Program-made: the position numbers and the translations under genes
In this document: piece by piece, positions 1-7,557 of the stretch
Numbering within the stretch: the stretch's first letter is position 1
Layout of the letters: each line of letters opens with the position of its first letter
NCBI GenBank assembly: GCA_021786195.1
Contig: JAJYNS010000118.1
Coordinates: 62,725-101,854, forward strand
Source: Actinomycetes bacterium
Lineage (GTDB): Bacteria > Actinomycetota > Acidimicrobiia > Acidimicrobiales > Bog-793
DNA: 39,130 nucleotides
Reading direction: 5' to 3'
Notes under the pieces: model-generated
What the model saw: the letters and a program-made list of their open reading frames with translations, nothing else
Databases searched by the model: none
Told to the model about the DNA's origin: nothing

Positions 1-1
1 G

Positions 2-775
2 GACGCGCCCGGGGGCGACCGCCTCGGGCCCCTCTGGTCTCGCTTTCGAGAGCAGCGCGACGAGACGACGCGATCGGCCCTGGTCACCGCCTATTACCCG
101 CTCGTCAAGCACGTCGCTCGCCGGGTCTTCTCGGCGCTGTCCCACCACGTCGAGATCGGCGACCTCGAGGGGTGGGGTGCCGTCGGGCTGCTCGACGCCA
201 TCGACCGCTACGAGGCCTCGCGCGGCGCCCAGTTCGCGACCTTCGCCGTCCACCGCATCCGTGGCGCCATCTACGACGGCATCCGGCAGGTGGACTGGGC
301 GCCCCGCAGCCTGCGCCGGAGGGAACGAGAGATCCAGTCGAACTTCGCCCGGCTCTGCGGCGAGCACGGGCGCGAGCCGACCGAGTCCGAGGAGGCAGGC
401 GCGCTCGGCGTCGCCGTCGAGATCCTCCGCTCCGCCAAGGGCCAGATATCGAACGCCCATGTCGCCTCCCTGGAAAGCCGCGTCCGCGACGGCCGCTACG
501 GGGACGGCCGAGACGCGCTCGAGCCGAGCGACCCCGCCGACGAGCCCCTCGAGGCCTGCATCGCCAGGGAGACGAGCCTCGCCCTGCAGGCGATGCTCCG
601 CAGCCTCGACGAGCGGGAGCGCACCGTGACGGCGCTCAGCTTCGCCGAGGGCCTCACCCTCGCCGAGATCGGCGCACGCCTCGGCGTGACCGAGAGCAGG
701 GTCTGCCAGATACGTGCGAGCGCGATCAGGAGGCTGCGCGCCTACGCACGCGCCCAGGGCCTCGTGCCGGCCTGA
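2..775 (+). CDS. FliA/WhiG-type RNA polymerase sigma factor (5' truncated by window edge)
   Basis: Sigma-70 family factor of the sigma-28 (FliA/WhiG) class, which directs RNA polymerase to flagellar or developmental promoters. The reading frame is open from base 2 without a start codon, so the N-terminus lies outside the window; 257 residues are visible. Region 2 is seen as YYPLVKHVARRV, then DLEGWGAVGLLDAIDRYE and FATFAVHRIRGAIYDGIRQVDW; region 4 holds LAEIGARLGVTESRVCQI, a helix-turn-helix. This region 2 pattern (RIRGAIYDxxRxxDW) is characteristic of FliA/WhiG rather than of ECF or primary sigma factors. The stop lies 28 bases before cheA, so it probably heads or sits inside the chemotaxis operon. 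A paralogue lies at 9696-10559. Family assignment is firm; the flagellar role is inferred from context. Confidence 0.9.
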   Translation, partial: DAPGGDRLGPLWSRFREQRDETTRSALVTAYYPLVKHVARRVFSALSHHVEIGDLEGWGAVGLLDAIDRYEASRGAQFATFAVHRIRGAIYDGIRQVDWAPRSLRRREREIQSNFARLCGEHGREPTESEEAGALGVAVEILRSAKGQISNAHVASLESRVRDGRYGDGRDALEPSDPADEPLEACIARETSLALQAMLRSLDERERTVTALSFAEGLTLAEIGARLGVTESRVCQIRASAIRRLRAYARAQGLVPA

Positions 776-803
776 GATCAGCGGGAGAGGGGAGATCGGC
801 CCG

Positions 804-3143
804 ATGAACGACGACGCGATGCACGAGATCGTCCAGGAGTTCCTGGTCGAGACCAACGAGAACCTGGACCAGCTCGACCAGGACCTCGTCGCGCTCGAGA
901 GCGACCCCCACTCGCGCGAGCTGCTCGGGAGCGTCTTCCGGACGATCCACACCGTGAAGGGCACGACGGGCTTCCTAGGCTTCACGCGCCTCGAGAGCAT
1001 CTCGCACGCCGCCGAGAACCTCCTGTCCGAGCTGCGCGACGGGAGGCTCGAGCTCGACCAGGCGCGCACCGACGCGCTCCTCGAGGTCGTCGACGCGATC
1101 CGGGGACTGCTTGCCGTGATCGAGCGCACCGGGGCGGAGGACGAGCGCGACCTCTCCGCGCTCGTCGCGACCCTGGAGCGCCTGCAGTCCGACCTGCCGC
1201 TGGACCAGGAGCGCGGGCGGCCCGAGGCAACGCGGCCGGAGGCGGCGGCGCCTGGAAGGAAGCTCGTCGTCCCACCCGCCCCCAAGGCGGCCCGCCGCCG
1301 GGAGGGCCGGGCGGATCCGGCTGCGCCGGGGTCCAGCCCTGCCCCGGCGCCCCCGGCGGACGGCGCGGCGTCCGCGGCGCCGGAAGCCAGCCCTGCCCCG
1401 GGCGCGCCGGTCGGGGGACCGGCAGCCGAGGGAGGCGAGGGCCACCGCTCGGCTGCCGAACGGAGCGTGCGGGTCGACGTGGACCTCCTCGACTCGATGA
1501 TGGCCCAGGTCGGCGAGCTCGTCCTCGCCCGAAACCAGGTCAGCGCCCACGTCGAGGCGCTCGGGGACCAGCCGCTCCACCAGACCGTCCAGCGGCTCTC
1601 GATGATCGTGAGCGAGCTCCAAGAGAGCGTGATGAAGACCCGGATGCAGCCGGTCGAGCAGCTCTGGTCGAAGCTCCCGAGGGTGGTGCGAGACCTCGCG
1701 GCGCAGTTCTCCAAGCGGGTCGCGCTCGAGATGGAAGGTGGGGAGACCGAGCTCGACCGCTCCCTGCTGGAGGCGGTGAAGGACCCGCTCACCCACCTCG
1801 TCCGCAACGCCATCGACCACGCGATCGAGCTCCCCCAGCAGCGGCTCGCGGCGGGCAAGCCGGAGACGGGCACGCTCTTGCTGCGCGCCTACCACGAAGG
1901 CGGCCAGGTGGTCCTCGAGGTGTCCGACGACGGCGCCGGGATCGACCCCGCGCACATCGGCGCCAAGGCGGTCGAGCGCGGCCTCGTCACCCGGGAGCAG
2001 CTCTCCTCGATGACCGAGCGCGAGGTGGTCGACCTGATCTTCAAGCCGGGCTTCTCGACGGCCCGGACCGTGACCAACGTCTCCGGCCGAGGTGTCGGGA
2101 TGGACGTCGTGCGGACCAACGTCGAGCGCATCGGCGGCGCCGTCGACCTCTCGAGCGCGCCGGGGGCCGGGACGACCGTTCGGATCAAGATCCCCCTCAC
2201 CCTCGCGATCATCCCGGCGCTCCTCGTCGGCTGCCGGGGCGAGCGCTACGCGATCCCCCAGGCGAACCTGCTCGAGATGGTGCAGCTGCGCGCGGAGGCG
2301 GCCGAGTCGGAGATCGAGAGGATCGGCGGCGCGCTCGTCTACCGCCTCCGCGGCAAGCTGCTCCCCCTCGTCCGGCTGGACGGGCTGCTCGGCTACCGGG
2401 CCGATGTCACCACGGTCGCACCCGAAGGGGTGAGCATCGTCGTCCTGCAGGCCGACGGCCTCCTTCTCGGCGTCGTCGTCGACGAGGTCTTCGGCACCGA
2501 GGAGATCGTCGTGAAGCCGCTCGGACGCCACGTGAAGCAGGTGCCGCTGTTCGCAGGGGCCACGATCCTCGGAGACGGGAGCGTCGCGCTCATCCTCGAC
2601 GTCATCGGCGTCGCCTCGAACGCGAAGGTCGAGGAGCTGAGCGAAAGCCTCTCGGGCCAGACCGTCGAGGACGACGCCGGCGGCCGCGGCCAGCGCAGTA
2701 CCTTCGTCCTCCTGCGAGTCGGGCACGCCCGGCGCGTCGCCGTCCCGCTCCAGGCGGTCGCGCGCCTCGAGGAGGCGCCCGCCGGCGCGGTCGAGCTCGC
2801 CGGCGCCGGCCACGTCATGCAGTACCGGGGCGACCTCCTCCCGCTCGTGTCACTGGCGCAGATCCTCCCGGGCGAGGACCCGGCGGAGGGGGCCGACGCG
2901 CAGGCGGCCGGGGGCGAGACGGCCCGGAGCGTCCCCGTCGTCGTCTACTCCGACGGCGAGCGGCAGCTCGGGCTGGTCGCGAGCGAGATCCTCGACATCG
3001 TCGAGGGGGTGTTCGAGGTGCGCACGGTCGGCGCGGCGCCCGGGGTCCTCGGCTCCACCGTCGTCCACGGGCACGTGACCGACGTCCTCGACCTGAACGC
3101 CGCCAGCGAACTGGCGGGAAAGGACGCCGGACGTGTCGCCTGA
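804..3143 (+). CDS. cheA: Chemotaxis histidine kinase CheA with two CheW-like domains
   Basis: Cytoplasmic kinase that autophosphorylates on histidine under chemoreceptor control and passes phosphate to CheY and CheB. 779 aa from ATG 804, preceded by GGGAGAGGGGAGA. Domains: HPt at 1-105 with phosphorylatable His49 in TIHTVKG; an Ala/Pro-rich linker at about 115-215 with no recognisable P2 domain; dimerisation helices from about 219 (RVDVDLLDSMMAQVGELV); HATPase with N box HLVRNAIDHAIE near 330, G1 DDGAGID and G2 GRGVGMDVV near 430; a CheW-like domain at about 455-590; and a second CheW-like domain at about 628-779. Most CheA proteins have one. The lack of a clear P2 docking domain suggests a different way of binding CheY/CheB. 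The stop overlaps the cheW start by 11 bases. An open frame extends upstream to 714 but lies inside the sigma gene. Confidence 0.96.
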   Translation: MNDDAMHEIVQEFLVETNENLDQLDQDLVALESDPHSRELLGSVFRTIHTVKGTTGFLGFTRLESISHAAENLLSELRDGRLELDQARTDALLEVVDAIRGLLAVIERTGAEDERDLSALVATLERLQSDLPLDQERGRPEATRPEAAAPGRKLVVPPAPKAARRREGRADPAAPGSSPAPAPPADGAASAAPEASPAPGAPVGGPAAEGGEGHRSAAERSVRVDVDLLDSMMAQVGELVLARNQVSAHVEALGDQPLHQTVQRLSMIVSELQESVMKTRMQPVEQLWSKLPRVVRDLAAQFSKRVALEMEGGETELDRSLLEAVKDPLTHLVRNAIDHAIELPQQRLAAGKPETGTLLLRAYHEGGQVVLEVSDDGAGIDPAHIGAKAVERGLVTREQLSSMTEREVVDLIFKPGFSTARTVTNVSGRGVGMDVVRTNVERIGGAVDLSSAPGAGTTVRIKIPLTLAIIPALLVGCRGERYAIPQANLLEMVQLRAEAAESEIERIGGALVYRLRGKLLPLVRLDGLLGYRADVTTVAPEGVSIVVLQADGLLLGVVVDEVFGTEEIVVKPLGRHVKQVPLFAGATILGDGSVALILDVIGVASNAKVEELSESLSGQTVEDDAGGRGQRSTFVLLRVGHARRVAVPLQAVARLEEAPAGAVELAGAGHVMQYRGDLLPLVSLAQILPGEDPAEGADAQAAGGETARSVPVVVYSDGERQLGLVASEILDIVEGVFEVRTVGAAPGVLGSTVVHGHVTDVLDLNAASELAGKDAGRVA

Positions 3144-3624
3144 GCCCGCCTTGCGGCCCGCAGAGGGCCCTATGCAGTACTGCACCTTCAAGGTCGACCA
3201 CCTGCTCATCGGGATCGAGGTCTGGCGCGTCCAGGAGGTCATCAGGAACCAGCCCATGACCTTCGTCCCGCTCGCGCCGAGGGAGGTCCGCGGCCTCATC
3301 AACCTCCGGGGCCAGATCGTCACGGCGATCGACGTCCGCCACCGGCTCGGGCTGCCCTGCCCCCCGGACGGGTCCGCCCCGATGAACGCCGTGATCCGCC
3401 TGGACGACGAGGTCGTCAGCCTCCTCGTCGACGAGGCAGGCGAGGTGGTCGAGCCCTCGCCGGAGAGCTACGAGCCGGTCCCCTCGACCGCCTCTCCGCA
3501 GATCCGTGCGATGTGCACCGGGACCTTCAAGCTCGAAGGCTCGCTGCTGCTCGTGCTCGACACGGACTCGGTCGGGCGGATCGCCGCCGATCCCGACGGC
3601 CTCGCCGCGCGGCGGGCGTCCTGA
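3133..3624 (+). CDS. cheW: Chemotaxis coupling protein CheW
   Basis: Adaptor that links chemoreceptor tips to CheA. 163 aa; a single CheW beta-barrel domain with YCTFKVDHLLIGIEVWRVQEV at the start and the family signature VRGLINLRGQIVTAIDVRHRLGL in the middle. The GTG start at 3133 lies 9 bases after GGGAAAGGA and overlaps the cheA stop. An ATG at 3172, preceded by AGAGGG, would remove 13 residues and put the start directly before the first beta strand; either is possible. The next gene, cheB, begins 8 bases after the stop. Confidence 0.95.
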   Translation: MSPEPALRPAEGPMQYCTFKVDHLLIGIEVWRVQEVIRNQPMTFVPLAPREVRGLINLRGQIVTAIDVRHRLGLPCPPDGSAPMNAVIRLDDEVVSLLVDEAGEVVEPSPESYEPVPSTASPQIRAMCTGTFKLEGSLLLVLDTDSVGRIAADPDGLAARRAS

Positions 3625-3632
3625 GCGCCGAG

Positions 3633-4820
3633 GTGGCCACCGCGGCGTCGGCCGCGCCGATACGCGTGCTGCTCGTCGACGACTCGGCCGTCATGCGACG
3701 CCTGGTCGCCGGGGCGCTCCAGGAAGAGCCCGACATCGTCGTCGCGTCGAGCGCGCCGAACGGGCGCGCCGCCCTCGAGCTGCTGGCCGGCGGGCGGTTC
3801 GACGCCGTGGTGCTCGACATCGAGATGCCCGAGCTCGACGGGCTCGACACCTTGCGCGAGCTCCGGCCCAGATGGCCCGACCTCCCTGTCGTGATGTACA
3901 GCACGCTCACCCGCCGCGGGGCCACGGCGACGCTCGACGCCCTGTCGCTGGGGGCGACCGACTACGTCCTCAAGCCCTCCCAGCTCGGCGACCTCGAGGC
4001 CGCCCGGGCCGCGGTGCGCAACGAGCTGGCGCCGGTCCTGAGGACATGGACGAGCTTCCGTCGCGCCCGGGCCCTGCGCCGGCAGGAGCAGACGGCGTCC
4101 CTCGGGGCCGGCGCGACGGCGCCGGTCGGCGACGGCGCCGAGGGCTCGACGGGGCGTCCCTCGCGCGCCGCCTCCCAGCAGCGAGGGGGCGCGGTCCGCG
4201 CCGGGGGGGCCGCGACCCGGCCCGGGAGGGTAGAGGCGGTCGTCGTCGGTTGCTCGACCGGCGGCCCGCACGCGCTCACCGAGCTCCTGCCCACGCTGCC
4301 GGCGAGCCTCCCCGTGCCCTTGATGGTCGTCCAGCACATGCCGCCGCTGTTCACCAAGCTCCTCGCCGAGCGCCTCGACGCCCACGCCGGCCTGCACGTC
4401 CTCGAGGCCGTGCCGGGTGCGCCGCTCGAGGCCGGGACGGTCTACGTCGCGCCCGGAGGCGTCCACCTGGTCGCCCGCCGGGCCGGGGTCGAGGTGGTCG
4501 TCGGGCTGGACGACGGCCCCCCGGAGAACTCCTGCAAGCCGTCGGTCGACGTGCTCTTCCGCAGCGCCGCGGCGGTCTGGGGCGGCAACGTGCTCGCCGT
4601 CGTCCTGACCGGCATGGGCCAGGACGGCCTGGAGGGCGTGCGCGAGCTCTCCCAGGCGGGCGCCACGGTGCTCGCCCAGGACGAGGCGACCTCGGTCGTC
4701 TGGGGCATGCCCGGCGCCGTCGCCCGGGCGGGGCTGGCGACGGCGCTGCTCCCCCTCGCCGAGATCGGCCCGGCGATCGCCCGGGCAGCCGGCCGGCACC
4801 GCAACGAGGTGCCCGCGTGA
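3633..4820 (+). CDS. cheB: Chemotaxis protein-glutamate methylesterase/deamidase CheB
   Basis: Removes methyl groups from (and deamidates) receptor glutamates during adaptation; activated by phosphorylation from CheA. 395 aa from GTG 3633. The N-terminal receiver domain has the acidic pair in LLVDDSAVMRR, phospho-acceptor Asp62 in VVLDIEMPELDG and the conserved Lys in YVLKPS. A linker of about 55 residues, rich in Ala, Gly and Arg, leads to the methylesterase domain with the catalytic triad Ser208 (GCSTGGP), His235 (VVQHMPP) and Asp331 (TGMGQDG). All catalytic residues are present. No strong ribosome-binding site is visible, so translation probably couples to cheW, 8 bases upstream. A CTG at 3621 is a less likely start. 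The TGA overlaps the GTG of cheR. Confidence 0.95.
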   Translation: MATAASAAPIRVLLVDDSAVMRRLVAGALQEEPDIVVASSAPNGRAALELLAGGRFDAVVLDIEMPELDGLDTLRELRPRWPDLPVVMYSTLTRRGATATLDALSLGATDYVLKPSQLGDLEAARAAVRNELAPVLRTWTSFRRARALRRQEQTASLGAGATAPVGDGAEGSTGRPSRAASQQRGGAVRAGGAATRPGRVEAVVVGCSTGGPHALTELLPTLPASLPVPLMVVQHMPPLFTKLLAERLDAHAGLHVLEAVPGAPLEAGTVYVAPGGVHLVARRAGVEVVVGLDDGPPENSCKPSVDVLFRSAAAVWGGNVLAVVLTGMGQDGLEGVRELSQAGATVLAQDEATSVVWGMPGAVARAGLATALLPLAEIGPAIARAAGRHRNEVPA

Positions 4821-5743
4821 TCGCGACGACCGACGCGGACTTCCGGTTCCTCCAGCAGTTCCTCTACGAGCGCTCGGCCATCGTGCTCGGAGAGGACAAG
4901 CACTACCTGCTCGACTCGCGCCTGCCCCCGGTGCTCCGGCGAGTCGGGTCGGAGTCGGTCTCGGACCTGGTGCGAGCGCTCAGGCGAGGGGACCCCTCGC
5001 TCGAGACGGCGGTCGTCGACGCGCTGACGACGAACGAGACCTCCTGGTTCCGCGACGGCGCGCCGTTCGAGGCGCTGCGGCGCCACGTGCTGCCGGAGCT
5101 CGTGGCGGAGAACTCGCTACGTCGGTGCCTGTCGATCTGGAGCGCCGCGGCCTCGACGGGCCAGGAGCTCTACAGCATCGCGATGCTGCTCGACGCCGAG
5201 TTCCCCGAGGTGGCGTCCTGGCGGCTCGACCTCCACGGCACCGATCTGTCGACCGAGGTGATCGAGCGGGCACGAACCGGCCGCTTCAGCGCGCTCGAGA
5301 TCAACCGCGGCCTGCCGGCCCCGTTCCTCGTCCGCTACTTCCGGCGCGAGGGGGCCCACTACGTGATCGCGGACAGCCTGCGCTCCCGGGTGCGCTTCGA
5401 GCAGCTCAACCTCGTCAAACCGTGGCCGCCCCGCCAGGACTACGACCTCATCCTGCTCCGCAACGTGCTCATCTACTTCGACGAGCCGGCTCGGCGCCGC
5501 GTCCTCGCAGCCGTGCGCGACCATCTCCGGCCCAACGGCTATCTCGTGCTCGGCACGGCCGAGACGCCGAGGGGGCTCGTCGGCGGGCTCGTCGCGGTGA
5601 GCGCCGCGGGTGCGACCTTCTTCCGCCTCGAGCAGGCGGGCGACGCGGCGTCGGGCCGCCCGGCCTTCGCACAGGCGGGGGCAGAGCGCGCCATGCCGGC
5701 AGGCTCGGGGGCAGGCGAGGCCAGCGGGAAGGAGGAGGGATGA
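4817..5743 (+). CDS. cheR: Chemotaxis receptor methyltransferase CheR
   Basis: S-adenosylmethionine-dependent methyltransferase acting on chemoreceptor glutamates, opposite to CheB. 308 aa; GTG start overlapping the cheB stop (GTGA) with CGAGG 7 bases upstream. The N-terminal helical domain is followed by LTTNETSWFRD, then motif I WSAAASTGQELYSIAM near residue 107 and RNVLIYFD near 215. The usual form of motif I is WSAACSTGQEPYS: here Cys is replaced by Ala and Pro by Leu, which should not abolish cofactor binding. The last 35 residues are an Ala/Gly-rich tail without a pentapeptide-binding TPR. The stop overlaps the cheY start (ATGA). Confidence 0.95.
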   Translation: MIATTDADFRFLQQFLYERSAIVLGEDKHYLLDSRLPPVLRRVGSESVSDLVRALRRGDPSLETAVVDALTTNETSWFRDGAPFEALRRHVLPELVAENSLRRCLSIWSAAASTGQELYSIAMLLDAEFPEVASWRLDLHGTDLSTEVIERARTGRFSALEINRGLPAPFLVRYFRREGAHYVIADSLRSRVRFEQLNLVKPWPPRQDYDLILLRNVLIYFDEPARRRVLAAVRDHLRPNGYLVLGTAETPRGLVGGLVAVSAAGATFFRLEQAGDAASGRPAFAQAGAERAMPAGSGAGEASGKEEG

Positions 5744-6150
5744 CCCACGCGCTGGTCGTCGACGACTCGCGGGCGATGCGCTCGCTGCTGCGCCAGGTGC
5801 TGGAACGCCTCGGCCTCGAGGTGAGCGAGGCGGGCGATGGCAGGGCGGCGATCGCCGCGATCTCGGCGGGGCCGCTGCCGGACGTCACGCTCGTCGACTG
5901 GCACATGCCCGTCATGGACGGGCTCGAGCTCGTCACCGAGATCCGCCGCCACAAGGAGTGGCGGCGCATGGCGATCATGATGGTGACGACGGAGGCCGAG
6001 CACGAGAGCATGGTGCGGGCGCTGCTCGCCGGCGCCAACGAGTACCTGATCAAACCCTTCACCCCGGATGCCGTTATCGAGAAGCTCTGCATCCTCGGGC
6101 TGGAGCCCGGGGCGCGCCAGACGACCGCGAACGGGGGCTCCGCAGCATGA
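5740..6150 (+). CDS. cheY: Single-domain response regulator, CheY
   Basis: Stand-alone receiver that carries the phosphoryl signal from CheA to the flagellar switch. 136 aa, starting at ATG 5740 with an unusually strong ribosome-binding site, GGGAAGGAGGAGGG, just upstream. All receiver landmarks are present: Asp8/Asp9 (VVDDS), phospho-acceptor Asp53 (LVDWHMPVMDG), Thr83/Thr84 (MVTTEAE) and Lys105 (YLIKPF). No output domain follows. The strong ribosome-binding site suggests production above its operon partners, consistent with CheY being needed in excess. Overlaps cheR upstream and cheX downstream by ATGA. Confidence 0.93.
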   Translation: MTHALVVDDSRAMRSLLRQVLERLGLEVSEAGDGRAAIAAISAGPLPDVTLVDWHMPVMDGLELVTEIRRHKEWRRMAIMMVTTEAEHESMVRALLAGANEYLIKPFTPDAVIEKLCILGLEPGARQTTANGGSAA

Positions 6151-6623
6151 CCGATCTCGTCAGCATCGAGACGATCACCGAGATCGCCCAGAGCTTCTGG
6201 GAGGCCTTCCTCCCCGACGGCGCCGAGCTGCAGCCGGGCTCGGGGCCCCTCGCGGCCGAGGAGATCCGCGGGCGGGTCGACATCGACGGCTCCTGGACCG
6301 GGAGCGTCGAGCTGTCCTGCTCGCTCGCCCTCGCCCGCCGGGTCGCCTCGGCGATGTTCTGCGTCGAGGAGGAGGCGCTCGACCCGATCGACGTGCGTGA
6401 CGCCGTGGGCGAGATCGTCAACGTGGTCGGCGGGAACATCAAGAGCATCCTGCCGCCGCCCACGAGCCTGTCGATCCCCGTCGTGGACGAGGCCGGACCC
6501 GACCCGGGCGCGACCGGGATCGAGCGGACCGGGACGCAGCTCGAGAGCGAGGTCCACCTCTCCTCCGGCGGGGAGCCCGTCGTCGTCAGGCTCTGGCGCT
6601 CCGCAGGGCCCGCGGTGGGCTGA
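6147..6623 (+). CDS. cheX: CheX/CheC-family phosphatase of phospho-CheY
   Basis: 158-aa protein with the CheX-like fold signature, predicted to dephosphorylate CheY-P and end the signal. The active-site motif GEIVNVVGGNIK contains Glu89 and Asn92, matching the ExxN arrangement used by CheX and CheC phosphatases. Only one such motif is present, as in CheX, whereas CheC usually has two. The ATG at 6147 overlaps the cheY stop, with GGGGG 10 bases upstream. It is the last gene of the chemotaxis operon; 129 bases follow before the next start. In an operon without cheZ this fills the phosphatase role. Family is likely; the exact CheX versus CheC label is less certain. Confidence 0.85.
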   Translation: MTDLVSIETITEIAQSFWEAFLPDGAELQPGSGPLAAEEIRGRVDIDGSWTGSVELSCSLALARRVASAMFCVEEEALDPIDVRDAVGEIVNVVGGNIKSILPPPTSLSIPVVDEAGPDPGATGIERTGTQLESEVHLSSGGEPVVVRLWRSAGPAVG

Positions 6624-6752
6624 CCGCCCGGGCGTCGTGGCCTCCGGCCTTCATCCGGCGCCCCGGCCGGTCGTTGGAAAGGCGAGACAGGAACCGCGGG
6701 CGCCAGGACGGCGACCGCCCGACGGCGATGCGGCTCCGCAGGAAAGGACGTC

Positions 6753-7487
6753 GTGCCCTCGCTGCTGATGATCGTGCCCAGCCGTGGACGGCCGGGGAGC
6801 CTCGACGGGCTGATCGAGGCGTGGAGGACGACCTCGACCGGCCACGCCGACCTGGTCGTCGCGCTGGACGACGACGACCCCCGCTTGTACCAGTACAACG
6901 CCCACCGCGTCGCCATGGTGACGGTGGGACCGCGCCAGAGCTGGGTGGCCTGGACCAACGAGATCGCCGCCGCCCATGCGGGGAGCTACCGCTTCGTCGG
7001 CTCCATGGGCGACGACCACCGCCCGCGCACCCCGGGCTGGGACCGCATGCTCTGCTCCGCCCTCGAAGAGCTCGGCAGCGGCATCGCCTGGGGCGACGAC
7101 CTCGGCTCGAGGCCGGTGCTGCCGTCGGCGGTCGCCATGACGAGCGACGTGGTCGCCGCCCTCGGCTACATGGTGCCGCCGGCGCTCGAGCACAACGGCG
7201 CCGAGACCTTCTGGCAGGGGCTCGCCGACGGGCTCGGACGCTCCCGCTTCCTCCCCGAGGTGGTCATCGAGCACCTCCACTACAGCCTCGGCAAGAGCTC
7301 GATCGACCACACCTACCTCGAGGGGGCCGGCGTGCTCCAGGCCGACCTGCTCCGCCTCGACGCCTACCTGCGAGACGAGCTCCCCGCCGAGCTCGAACGG
7401 CTCGAGAAGCTCCTCGGACCCGGCACGGCGACCACCGTTTTGGCCGGGCCGGGCCGAGGCGCGTCCCTCTCCCCCCTCAAGCGCTGA
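6753..7487 (+). CDS. GT-A-type glycosyltransferase-like protein
   Basis: 244 aa from GTG 6753 with AGGAAAGGA upstream. The N-terminus PSLLMIVPSRGRPGSL, the acidic cluster VVALDDDDPRLYQY and a second acidic motif SMGDDHRPRTPGWD are typical of GT-A nucleotide-sugar transferases, where DxD-like motifs bind metal and the sugar nucleotide. A downstream MTSDVVAALGYMVPPALEH segment resembles the acceptor region of family 2-like enzymes. The acceptor cannot be told from sequence. Its position just after the chemotaxis operon and opposite another glycosyltransferase makes flagellin or cell-surface glycosylation a reasonable inference. The stop codon lies inside the first copy of a 29-bp repeat (7468-7496). 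Confidence 0.72.
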   Translation: MPSLLMIVPSRGRPGSLDGLIEAWRTTSTGHADLVVALDDDDPRLYQYNAHRVAMVTVGPRQSWVAWTNEIAAAHAGSYRFVGSMGDDHRPRTPGWDRMLCSALEELGSGIAWGDDLGSRPVLPSAVAMTSDVVAALGYMVPPALEHNGAETFWQGLADGLGRSRFLPEVVIEHLHYSLGKSSIDHTYLEGAGVLQADLLRLDAYLRDELPAELERLEKLLGPGTATTVLAGPGRGASLSPLKR

Positions 7488-7557
7488 GGCCCGACGGGGC
7501 GACATGCCGGCGGACAACGGGGCACGAGTCTCCCCCCTCAGCCGCTGAGGCCCGACG
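7468..7557. repeat. Pair of 29-bp imperfect direct repeats at the convergent gene ends
   Basis: Copies at 7468-7496 and 7529-7557 (offset 61 bp) agree at 27 of 29 positions, differing only at positions 13 and 14. Each copy contains the stop codon of one of the two convergent glycosyltransferase genes. The second copy contains a perfect dyad, CCTCAGC-C-GCTGAGG (7537-7551); the first has the weaker CCTCA-AGCGC-TGAGG (7476-7490). They may act as back-to-back terminator hairpins or mark a small local duplication. Confidence 0.75.

Noticed and set aside
714-803. N-terminal extension of CheA to 714
   Set aside because: Lies inside the sigma factor gene and lacks a ribosome-binding site; ATG 804 has a strong one and starts at the HPt domain.
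975-2813. Long minus-strand open frame (612 codons) opposite cheA
   Set aside because: Mirror of the high-GC cheA codons; low-complexity Asp/Glu/Arg-rich translation, no family motifs, and cheA itself is certain.
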